Below, piece after piece: positions 52,289 to 60,114 of a stretch of DNA of 64,000 bases (within the stretch, counting starts at the first letter, position 1; the number at the start of each line of letters is the position of its first letter). Source of the DNA: Reyranella sp. (GTDB taxonomy: Bacteria; Pseudomonadota; Alphaproteobacteria; Reyranellales; Reyranellaceae). The position numbers and the translations under genes are program-made. The DNA lies in NCBI RefSeq assembly GCF_030651995.1, contig NZ_JAUSBN010000005.1, positions 213,865-277,864 of the forward strand, written 5' to 3'. The notes under the pieces were generated by a model that was not told the DNA's origin, ran no database searches, and saw only the letters and a list, made by a program, of their open reading frames with translations.

Positions 52289-53497
52289 ATGAAGCGGCGG
52301 GACATGGTCATGATGGGCGCGTTCACGGTCACGACGGGCATGGCGGCGACGGCATTCGCCCAGCCCAATTCGTCGACGGCGCAGGCGACATCGGCCGGCA
52401 CCGCCGCGATGGCCGACAGGCATTTCACGGCGGCCCAGCTCGACCAGATGCTGGCGCCCATCGCGCTCTATCCCGACGCCTTGTTGGCACAGATCCTGAT
52501 GGCGGCAACCTATCCGATCGAGGTGGTCGAAGCGGCGCGCTGGTCGAGGGACAACCCGGCCCTCAAGGGCGACGCCGCCCTCACGGCAGCTAAGGACAAG
52601 GGCTGGGACGTGAGCGTCACCTCGCTGGTCGCCTTCCCGCAGGTCCTGCAGATGATGTCCAGCAAGGTCGACTGGGTTCAGAATGTCGGCGACGCGATGG
52701 TGTCGCAGCAGTCCGACGTCGCCGCGTCGATCCAGCGCCTGCGCGCGCAAGCCAAGGCGGCGGGCACGCTCAAGACCACGCCACAGCAAACGGTCGTGGA
52801 GCAGCCGCCGAGCGCCGGCGCACCGGCAGGTACGCCGCCGGCCATTGTCATCCAGCCGACCAATCCCGAACTGGTCTACGTGCCGAGCTACGACCCTTCG
52901 ACGGCGTACGGCCCCTGGCCCTATGCGGAGTATCCGCCCACCTACTTCCCCCCGTCACCGGGCTGGGGCTACGGCGTCGGCCCGGCCGTGTTGGGTGGGC
53001 TGGCGTTCGGCGTGGGCATGGCCGTCGGCGGCGCCTTTTTCGGCGGCTGGGGCTGGGGCGGCGGTTGGGGTGGCGGCTGGGGTTGGCGAGGCTGGGACGC
53101 TTGGGGAAACCGTCATAGCTGGGCGACCTATCGCGACGGCCGCTGGGCCCACGACCCCGCACACCGGCATGGCGTGCCCTATCGCAACGCAGCGGACCGC
53201 GAACGATATGGCCAGCATCATCCGGGGGCCGCCGGGCGCGCCGGATTCCGGGGCGGACACGATGGCGATAGGCGAGGCGAAGGGCGGCGCGAGCATCATG
53301 GTGCGGGACACCACGGCGCCTTGCATGGCGTGAACCATGGCAACCATACGAGACACGCATCGGCGCGCGGCCATGCCTCGACGCATCACTCTGCCGCCCA
53401 TCACGGGGGCGGAGGACATCATGGTGGCGGTGGGCATCATGGCGGTGGCCACCATGGTGGCGGACATCACGGCGGCGGACATGGAGGTCGGCGATGA
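52289..53497 (+). CDS. DUF3300 family secreted protein with His/Gly-rich tail
   Basis: A 402-residue protein. After a signal peptide (VMMGAFTVTTGMAATAFAQ) comes the DUF3300 core: LDQMLAPIALYPDALLAQIL, ATYPIEVVEAARW and VSVTSLVAFPQVLQMM. Then come a Pro/Tyr segment (ELVYVPSYDPSTAYGPWPY), a Trp/Gly-rich stretch and a C-terminal tail of HHGGG-type repeats (about residues 365-402). The tail could bind transition metals. DUF3300 function is unknown. Its TGA overlaps the ATG of a DUF2950 gene, the partner usually found beside it. Confidence 0.9.
   Translation: MKRRDMVMMGAFTVTTGMAATAFAQPNSSTAQATSAGTAAMADRHFTAAQLDQMLAPIALYPDALLAQILMAATYPIEVVEAARWSRDNPALKGDAALTAAKDKGWDVSVTSLVAFPQVLQMMSSKVDWVQNVGDAMVSQQSDVAASIQRLRAQAKAAGTLKTTPQQTVVEQPPSAGAPAGTPPAIVIQPTNPELVYVPSYDPSTAYGPWPYAEYPPTYFPPSPGWGYGVGPAVLGGLAFGVGMAVGGAFFGGWGWGGGWGGGWGWRGWDAWGNRHSWATYRDGRWAHDPAHRHGVPYRNAADRERYGQHHPGAAGRAGFRGGHDGDRRGEGRREHHGAGHHGALHGVNHGNHTRHASARGHASTHHSAAHHGGGGHHGGGGHHGGGHHGGGHHGGGHGGRR
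53392..53490 (+). repeat. Coding microrepeat for the His/Gly tail
   Basis: A run of imperfect 12- to 15-base units (CATCATGGTGGCGGT, CACCATGGTGGCGGA and similar) coding HHGGG blocks at the end of the DUF3300 protein. The unit number could vary by slippage. Confidence 0.85.
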
Positions 53498-54426
53498 GCG
53501 GCTCGTTTCAACGGCGTCAACTCCTGGCGCCCGCCGCGCTGACCATGACGACGGTCGTCGCAGCCCTGCAGCAGGCCGCGGCCCAGCCGGCAACCAGGCT
53601 ACAAGGTTTTCCGACGCCCGAAGCGGCGGCAACGGCTCTCACCGAAGCCGTCCGCTCCCTGAACGACAAGGCCCTGGCGGCGATGCTGGGCGAAAGTTGG
53701 AGCGTCTTCGCACCCACCCGTGATCAGGATTTCGGCATCGATCGCGAGGCCTATCTCGCGGCCTGGCAGGCCGGCAACAAGGCGATCGTCGACGGCGCGA
53801 AGGCGACCATCGAAGTCGGAACGGATGGCTGGACCCTGCCGCTCCCCCTCATGAAGGACGGCGCCGAATGGCGCTTCGACATCGCGGCAGGCCGAGAGGA
53901 AATGGCGGCGCGCATCATCGGCAGCAACGAGCTGGGCGCCATCCAGACGCTGCTGGCGATCGGCGATGCCGAACGAGAGTACGTCGATCTCAACCCGATG
54001 AAAGAGAAGGCGCCGACCTATGCACGCCGGCTGATGAGTTCAGCCGGTCGCAAGGATGGGCTCTACTGGCCGACCAAGGCCGGCGAGCCGCCAAGCCCGC
54101 TCGGTCGGCAGGTCGCCATGTCCCAGCCGGACGGTATCTCGCCAAGCCTCCATTATGGCTACAACTACCGCCTGCTCTATGCGCAGGGACCGGCGGCCCC
54201 CGGTGGCGCCCGCGACTATTTCGTGCAGGGCCGCATGATCGGCGGCTTCGCCGCCATCGCCTGGCCTGCGCGCTACGGCGTGACCGGCGTCATGACCTTC
54301 ATCATGGGCCACGACAATGTCGTCCGGGAGCACGACCTAGGTCCCCACACCCCAACGCGTGCCGGGCTGATGACCGTCTTCAACCCCGACACGGGATGGA
54401 AGAAGGCCGACACTACCCTGCCATGA
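53494..54426 (+). CDS. DUF2950 family secreted protein
   Basis: A 310-residue protein with a signal sequence (LLAPAALTMTTVVAALQQAAA) and the DUF2950 pattern: GFPTPEAAATALTEAVRS, LPLPLMKDGAEWRFD, EREYVDLNP, SLHYGYNYRLLYAQGP and the closing FNPDTGWKK. Its function is unknown. The start overlaps the DUF3300 stop (ATGA), so the two are co-translated, a pairing seen in many proteobacteria. Both look periplasmic or surface-associated. Confidence 0.92.
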   Translation: MSGSFQRRQLLAPAALTMTTVVAALQQAAAQPATRLQGFPTPEAAATALTEAVRSLNDKALAAMLGESWSVFAPTRDQDFGIDREAYLAAWQAGNKAIVDGAKATIEVGTDGWTLPLPLMKDGAEWRFDIAAGREEMAARIIGSNELGAIQTLLAIGDAEREYVDLNPMKEKAPTYARRLMSSAGRKDGLYWPTKAGEPPSPLGRQVAMSQPDGISPSLHYGYNYRLLYAQGPAAPGGARDYFVQGRMIGGFAAIAWPARYGVTGVMTFIMGHDNVVREHDLGPHTPTRAGLMTVFNPDTGWKKADTTLP

Positions 54427-54445
54427 ACTTCTTCGTGAGGCCCGA

Positions 54446-55312
54446 TCAGCTCTTCACGATGAACGGCTTCGCCGTGGCATCATAGTCGGCATAGCCCAGG
54501 GTCGCGCGCAGATCGGCGGGCGACAGCGCGGCCTTGCTTTCCGCCTCGCCGGCCTTGAGCGCGGCCAGGCCCGCCTTCATGCCGGCGGTCGCGGGCGAGA
54601 GCATGCCGGTCGGATAGGTGCCGATCTTGAAGCCGAGCTTGAGGGCTTCCGCCTGCGAGGGCGTGGCGCGCGGCGCGCCGGGCGACAGCACGGCGAAGGA
54701 CGGCCGGCCCTTCGCGGCGGCGATTCCGCGCTTTATCTCCTCGTCGTCGGCCGGCGAGTCGAGGAACAGGATGTCGGCGCCTTCCTCGACGTACATCTCG
54801 ATGCGCGCCACGGCCTCGTCGATGCCCTGCGTCGGGCGGCAGTCGGTGCGCGCCAGCACCAGGATGCCGGAGTCCCTGGCGGCCTGCACGGCCGCGCGGA
54901 TCTTCATGCGCGCCTCCTCGCGCGGCAGGCAGGGCTTGCCGGCCGCCGTGAGGGCGCGTGGCGTGATCTTGTCCTCGATCAGCACGGCGGCGGCGCCGGC
55001 GCGGCCATAGGCGCGGACGGTCCGCTGGACGTTCATCGCGTTGCCGTAGCCGTGATCGCCATCGGCCAGCACCAGCAGGTCCGGCGCCGCGCCATGCACC
55101 ATGTTGAAGGAGTCGAACATCTCGCCGAACGAGACGAGATCGAGGTCGGGACCGCCGAGGCGACTGGCGGCCACGCAGGACCCGGAGAGGAAGGCCGTCT
55201 TGAAGCCCTCGCCGTAGGCCAGCTTGGCGGTCAACCCGTCCCACACCGCCGGCATGACGACGAGGCCGGGCTCGGCCAGCAGGGCGCGCAGACGCTGAGG
55301 GGCAGTGGTCAC
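54446..55312 (-). CDS. Isocitrate lyase / PEP mutase family protein
   Basis: A 288-residue barrel of the ICL/PEPM superfamily. Visible motifs: MPAVWDGLTAKL, LADGDHGYGN with metal-binding Asp84/Asp86, and AVLIEDKITPR with Glu113. Where lyases have KKCGH with the catalytic Cys, this protein reads PRALTAAGK, so C-C lyase chemistry with that Cys is unlikely. Oxaloacetate decarboxylase or hydrolase-like activity is possible. GTG 55312 is chosen because GAGGAG lies about 7 bases upstream. It is divergent from an extracellular binding protein gene. Confidence 0.88.
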   Translation of the reverse strand: MTTAPQRLRALLAEPGLVVMPAVWDGLTAKLAYGEGFKTAFLSGSCVAASRLGGPDLDLVSFGEMFDSFNMVHGAAPDLLVLADGDHGYGNAMNVQRTVRAYGRAGAAAVLIEDKITPRALTAAGKPCLPREEARMKIRAAVQAARDSGILVLARTDCRPTQGIDEAVARIEMYVEEGADILFLDSPADDEEIKRGIAAAKGRPSFAVLSPGAPRATPSQAEALKLGFKIGTYPTGMLSPATAGMKAGLAALKAGEAESKAALSPADLRATLGYADYDATAKPFIVKS

Positions 55313-55461
55313 AGGAATCTCCTCGGGATGAATTCGGGCCGGACGATAGCAGAGATGCCGGCCCAGTCGACACGCCGACTGTATCGGGTCTAGGCTTCTG
55401 GCCGAGTGCAATCGAGTTGGAGAAACCACGAACGAGCAAGCGACGTCACTGGGAGGACAAC

Positions 55462-57051
55462 ATGAAGATCCCGAACGGGTGTTTCGCGTTGATTTGCGTA
55501 GTGGCGGCAGTGATTGCCCCAACCGGCGCCGGATGGGCGCAGAAAAGCGGCGGCACGCTGCGCATACAGCACATGGACACGCCGCCCAGCGCCTCCATCC
55601 ATGAGGAATCGACCGTCTCGGTCGCCGTCCCCTTCATGGCGATCTACAACAACCTCGTCATTTTCGATCAGAACGTTCCGAAGAACAGCCTCGAGTCGAT
55701 CGTGCCCGACCTCGCGACGAGCTGGGAGACGAAGGACGGTGGCCGAAAGCTCGTCTTCAGGACACGCGACGGCGTGAAGTGGCATGACGGCAAGCCGTTC
55801 TCGGCGGCCGACGTGGCCTGTACCTTCGACCTCATCCTCACCCCAGACAGGTTGCGCCGCAATCCGCGCAGTGCCTGGTACACCAATCTCGAGAAGGTGA
55901 CCGCCGACGGGCCGTCGGAAGTGACCTTCCACCTGAAGCAGCCGCAACCCTCTCTGCTGGCGCTGCTCGCCTCCGGCTACACGCCGATCTATCCCTGTCA
56001 CGTGCCGGCCGCCGACATGCGGCGCAAGCCGGTCGGCACCGGCCCGTTCAAGCTGGCCGACTTCAGGATGAACGAGGGCATCAAACTGGTGAAGAACCCG
56101 GACTACTGGAAACCGGGTCGCCCGTATCTCGACGCCATCGAGTTCTCGATCATCCCGGATCGCTCGACACGCATGCTGTCGTTCGTCGCCGGCAAGTTCG
56201 ACATGACGTTCCCGGCCGACGTCACCGTACCGCTGCTGAAGAACGTCAAGCGCGACGCGCCCCAGGCGCAGTGCACGATGCGCGAGAGCGGCGTCAGCAC
56301 CAACCTGATCATCAATCGCGAGGTCGCGCCCTTCGACAATCCGAAGATCCGCCGCGCCATGGCGCTGACGCTCGACCGCGAGGCCTTCATCCAGATCCTG
56401 AGCGAAGGCGAAGGCAGGATGGGCGGCGCCCTGCTGCCGCCGACCGACGGCGTCTGGGGCCTGCCTGCGGAGAAGCTGAAGGGCCTGATCGGCTACGGCG
56501 ACGTGGAGAAGTCCCGCGAGGAAGCCCGGGCGCTGATGAAGGAGGCGGGCTACGGGCCTGACAAGCGCCTGAAGCTGAAGGTCAGCACCCGCAACATCGC
56601 CACCTTCAAGGATCCGGCGGTGATCCTCATCGATCAGCTCAAGCAGATCTGGATCGATGCCGAACTCGAGATCATCGATACGACGATCTACTACAACCGC
56701 GTCTTCAAGAAGGACTACGTCGTCGCCTTGAACCTGACCGGCAGCGCGGTCGACGATCCGGACGTGACCCTGTTCGAGGGCTACGCCTGCGGCTCGCTGC
56801 GCAACTACAACAACTACTGCAATCCGGAGATGACGAAGCTCTTCGAGGAGCAGTCGCGCGAGACCGACCGCAGGAAGCGGCAGGAGCTGGTCTGGGAGAT
56901 CGACCGCAAGCTGCAGGAGGACGTGGCGCGGCCGATCATCAGCCATGGCCGCATCGCCGGATGCTGGCAGCCGCACGTGAAGAACGTGACGCTGCACATC
57001 AACAGCATCTACAACAACTGGCGGTTCGAGGACGTCTGGCTGGACCGCTGA
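55462..57051 (+). CDS. ABC transporter substrate-binding protein, family 5
   Basis: A 529-residue periplasmic binding protein of the DppA/OppA class, with a signal peptide (FALICVVAAVIAPTGAGWAQ). It contains ATSWETKDGGRKLVFRTRDG, VKWHDGKPFSAADVACTFD and VGTGPFKLADFRMNEGI. The ligand could be a peptide, opine, nickel complex or sugar. No permease or ATPase gene is next to it, so it is an orphan. GGGAGGACAAC precedes ATG 55462. Confidence 0.93.
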   Translation: MKIPNGCFALICVVAAVIAPTGAGWAQKSGGTLRIQHMDTPPSASIHEESTVSVAVPFMAIYNNLVIFDQNVPKNSLESIVPDLATSWETKDGGRKLVFRTRDGVKWHDGKPFSAADVACTFDLILTPDRLRRNPRSAWYTNLEKVTADGPSEVTFHLKQPQPSLLALLASGYTPIYPCHVPAADMRRKPVGTGPFKLADFRMNEGIKLVKNPDYWKPGRPYLDAIEFSIIPDRSTRMLSFVAGKFDMTFPADVTVPLLKNVKRDAPQAQCTMRESGVSTNLIINREVAPFDNPKIRRAMALTLDREAFIQILSEGEGRMGGALLPPTDGVWGLPAEKLKGLIGYGDVEKSREEARALMKEAGYGPDKRLKLKVSTRNIATFKDPAVILIDQLKQIWIDAELEIIDTTIYYNRVFKKDYVVALNLTGSAVDDPDVTLFEGYACGSLRNYNNYCNPEMTKLFEEQSRETDRRKRQELVWEIDRKLQEDVARPIISHGRIAGCWQPHVKNVTLHINSIYNNWRFEDVWLDR

Positions 57052-57058
57052 GACCAGA

Positions 57059-58042
57059 TCAGCCGACGGCCTTCAGCAGCAGCTTGCCGGCGACGCCCCG
57101 GCCTTCGAGGCGGCGGTGCATCTCCGCCGCCTCGGCCAGCGCAAACACGCCCTCGATGGGCACCTTGAGCCAGCCCCCGACGAGGCCCGCCATCACCTGG
57201 TCGACGCCTTCCCGCCACTCGGGCGACGTCTGGTCGATATGGCCGAGATGCAGGCGGGTGAAGGTCTGGGAGCGCGGCAGGATGCGCTCGCGGATATTCT
57301 TGAAGGGCTGTCCCTCGGCTTCGCCGATGCTGATGACGTGCCCCAGCATCTTCACGACGCCGAACGTACGGTCGAGCATGGTGGCGCCGTAGGAATCGAT
57401 GGCGAGGTCGACGCCTTTCCCGCCGGTGAAGTCGAGCACGGCACGCTCGAAATCCTCCTGCGAGGTCACCACGACCCGCGAAGCGCCATAGGCCAGCGCC
57501 CTGGCCTCCTTGCCTGGCGTCCCTGTCGTGCCGATGACGCGCGCGCCAGCATGGACGGCGAGCTGGGTGCACATGAGACCGACGCCGCCGCCGATCGCAC
57601 TGACCAGCACGGTGTCGCCCGGCCCGATGCCGCCATAGATCGTCCACATCATGTGCCAGGCGGTCAGCGCCTGGATCGGAAACGCCGCCCCCACGTCGAG
57701 GCCGACCGCATCGGGCAGCTTGATGAGCCCTTGGGCCGACGCGACGCACTTCTCGGCATAGGCGCCACCCTTTTCGGGGAAGGTCGCGACGCGATCGCCT
57801 ACCTCGACACCCGTCACGCCCGGTCCCAGCGCCGCCACCGTTCCCGAGACCTCGAAGCCCAGGACCATCGGGTAGGTCATCGGATGCGGATAGATCCCCA
57901 TGCGGACCTGGGTGTCGGCCCAGTTGCAGCCGGCATAGGCCACGTCGATCAGCACCTCGCCCGCACCGGGCACCGGATCGGGCAGATCGGCCAGCACGAG
58001 CTGCTCGGGGCCGCCGGTGGCATGGATGACGACGGCTTTCAT
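57059..58042 (-). CDS. Quinone oxidoreductase-like zinc-free MDR dehydrogenase
   Basis: A 327-residue medium-chain reductase: MKAVVIHATGGPEQLVLADL, GFEVSGTVAALGPGVTGVEV and the cofactor motif VSAIGGGVGLMCTQLAVHAG. The zinc-ligand set of alcohol dehydrogenases is absent, which is typical of NADPH:quinone reductase (QOR)-like enzymes. The substrate is unknown. It is convergent with the binding-protein gene, 7 bases apart. The response-regulator gene of the two-component pair lies further along the same strand as a separate unit. Confidence 0.92.
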   Translation of the reverse strand: MKAVVIHATGGPEQLVLADLPDPVPGAGEVLIDVAYAGCNWADTQVRMGIYPHPMTYPMVLGFEVSGTVAALGPGVTGVEVGDRVATFPEKGGAYAEKCVASAQGLIKLPDAVGLDVGAAFPIQALTAWHMMWTIYGGIGPGDTVLVSAIGGGVGLMCTQLAVHAGARVIGTTGTPGKEARALAYGASRVVVTSQEDFERAVLDFTGGKGVDLAIDSYGATMLDRTFGVVKMLGHVISIGEAEGQPFKNIRERILPRSQTFTRLHLGHIDQTSPEWREGVDQVMAGLVGGWLKVPIEGVFALAEAAEMHRRLEGRGVAGKLLLKAVG

Positions 58043-58121
58043 GAGGATCCTCCCGCGACGTTTGCGGCAGGAGCCTTGCAGCTTCGGTGCCAGAAGCGGA
58101 CCGGCCGGCGCCGGGCGCGGC

Positions 58122-58835
58122 TCAGCCCTTCTCCGCCAGCACCTCGCGCAGACGGGCCGTCGCGGCCCGGCCGATGCCGAGCGGGTCGGTCATGCCCTCG
58201 AGAAAGAGGCGACTGGTCGACCGCGCCGGCGATTCGACGCAGCGCAACCGGTCGAGGTTGATCATCACCGACCGCCCCAGGCGCACGAACGGGCCGGACG
58301 GCAGCACTTCCTCGAAATGCGCCAGCGTCCGCAGGATCATCACCGGCGGCTGCCCGGCCACGAAGACACGCACGAAGTCGCCGTCGGCGCAGATCGCCAC
58401 GATCTCCGCCGGCGCCGCGAGCAGCGTGCGGCGGGGCGTCCTGAGCTCGATCGTGCCGGGGCCGGAAGGCGGCGCCGACAGGGCGAGCTCCCGTTCCGCC
58501 CGCGCCAGCGCCCGTTCCAGGCGGGCCGGCTCGACCGGCTTGAGAAGGAAATCGACGGCCTCGACAGCGAAGGCATCGACCGCGTGTTCGGCATAGGCCG
58601 TCACGAAGACCACGATGGGCCGGCGTTCCAGGGAATCGAGGAGGTCGAAGCCGTCACCACCACCGCCCAGTTCGATGTCGAGGAAGACGAGATCGGGCTG
58701 CGTGCTTGTGACCTGATGACGGGCGGCTTCGGTGCTGTCGGCCTCGCCGACGATCTCCACATGGGGATGGGCGCCGAGCAGCCGCCGCAGGGCGCTGCGG
58801 GCCAGCGGCTCGTCGTCGACGATCAGGACCCGCAC
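58122..58835 (-). CDS. LytTR-family response regulator
   Basis: A 237-residue regulator. The receiver domain begins VRVLIVDDEPLARSALRRLL, with acidic Asp7/Asp8, phosphoacceptor Asp53 in VFLDIEL and FLLKPVE. The C-terminal half is a LytTR DNA-binding domain (EIVAICADGDFVRVFV, FVRLGRSVMINLDRL). GTG 58835 lies inside the kinase gene's 3' end (13-base overlap), so the two are coupled. LytTR regulators usually control extracellular or surface functions, and the divergent multidomain GH5 gene is the obvious candidate target. Confidence 0.93.
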   Translation of the reverse strand: MRVLIVDDEPLARSALRRLLGAHPHVEIVGEADSTEAARHQVTSTQPDLVFLDIELGGGGDGFDLLDSLERRPIVVFVTAYAEHAVDAFAVEAVDFLLKPVEPARLERALARAERELALSAPPSGPGTIELRTPRRTLLAAPAEIVAICADGDFVRVFVAGQPPVMILRTLAHFEEVLPSGPFVRLGRSVMINLDRLRCVESPARSTSRLFLEGMTDPLGIGRAATARLREVLAEKG

Positions 58836-59911
58836 GGTTCGCCCCGGAGTTCGAGCGTCGCGGTCACTCTCTTGTCGCAGGCAGGCCCGCCGCTCTCGGT
58901 TAAGCTGAAGGAATGCCGGTCCGGGTAGTGCAGCGCAAGGCGACGGCGCACGTTCTCCAACCCGATGCCAGGACGCTGGCGACGGGCCGGTCGCCGCGTC
59001 GTGTCGAGCGTGCCCGTGTTCTCGATCTCGACGTGGAGCGTATCGCCCGAGAGGCGGATGCCGACGCGGAGCTCGAGTCCGTGGTCGCGCCGGCCGTGCT
59101 TCACGGCATTCTCGACGAGCGGCTGCAGCAGGAAGCTCGCGATGCGCCGTTGCGCGGCCTCGGGCATCACGTCGAGACGGGTATGCAGGCGGTTGCCGAA
59201 GCGCGCCCTCTGGACACCGAGATAGGCCATCAGGCCGGCAACTTCGCGCGAAACCGTTACGACCGTGTGGTCGATACCGTCGAGAGAATGGCGGAGGTAG
59301 GCGGTGAGATTGCGCAGCATCTCGAGGGCTGCGGCCGGATGCTCGGGAATCTCCTCGGCAATCCCGTTCAGGGCATTGAATAGAAAATGCGGGTCGAGCT
59401 GGAGCCGCAGCTGCTCGAGTTCGGCGCGCAGGGCCTCGGCCTGAGCGCGCATCGCCTTGCGATGCTGCGCCTGCTCCGCCAGTTCGGCGCGCAGCCAGAA
59501 ATAGGCGAGGCTCCACCCCGCCAGGACGAAGAAATAATGCACGAGCGGGACGAGGAATTCACGGGCCCCCTCGTGATCCGGCGTCACGAGCCAGGGAAGG
59601 GCTTCATGGGCGACCACGATCATGGTCGCGGTGACCAGAGCGCCGAGAAGCGAAAGCAGGGCGATCAGGGCCAGGCCTGCGATCGACACACGGGCTTCGA
59701 AACGGCGCGAGACGTAGACGGCACGCATCGCCGTCGAGATCGCGACCAGGCAGAGAAGAATGAGCCCCGTGCGGGCGAAGGCGACACCGTAACTGTGAAA
59801 CGCCACGCGCTGCGCCATGAGGTTGGCGATCGCGAAGAGCCCCCATCCCGCGATCTGGGCCTGCCAGAACAGAGGCAGGCCGTTCCACCGGGCAAGCAGG
59901 AATGCAGACAA
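58823..59911 (-). CDS. LytS/AlgZ-type sensor histidine kinase
   Basis: A 362-residue membrane kinase with about four N-terminal hydrophobic helices (residues 12-145), a short coiled coil, and the His_kinase domain QLDPHFLFNALNGI with phospho-acceptor His175. The ATP-binding domain has LQPLVENAVKHG and RPGIGLENVRRRL. There is no periplasmic sensor domain, so it probably senses a membrane-linked or lipophilic signal. It is translated with the LytTR regulator gene. The 5' end is 203 bases from the divergent start of the GH5 multidomain gene. Confidence 0.93.
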   Translation of the reverse strand: MSAFLLARWNGLPLFWQAQIAGWGLFAIANLMAQRVAFHSYGVAFARTGLILLCLVAISTAMRAVYVSRRFEARVSIAGLALIALLSLLGALVTATMIVVAHEALPWLVTPDHEGAREFLVPLVHYFFVLAGWSLAYFWLRAELAEQAQHRKAMRAQAEALRAELEQLRLQLDPHFLFNALNGIAEEIPEHPAAALEMLRNLTAYLRHSLDGIDHTVVTVSREVAGLMAYLGVQRARFGNRLHTRLDVMPEAAQRRIASFLLQPLVENAVKHGRRDHGLELRVGIRLSGDTLHVEIENTGTLDTTRRPARRQRPGIGLENVRRRLALHYPDRHSFSLTESGGPACDKRVTATLELRGEPCGS

Positions 59912-60114
59912 GGTCGTGAACTCCGGAGGACGCAGCGGACGTCCGTCGGAAGATTGTGCATTTGGCGCAGCGGGGCAAGCGCCGCCCCTCCAGGGGCGCG
60001 CGAGTGCCGTTCGTCGAGTTTCCTGCCGTGTTCATCGACTGGGGCCCGGGCTGCCGATTTACCGCCCGAAAGTCGATGGCATCTTTGCGTGGACGCAGTG
60101 GAGTGGAGGTAGCA

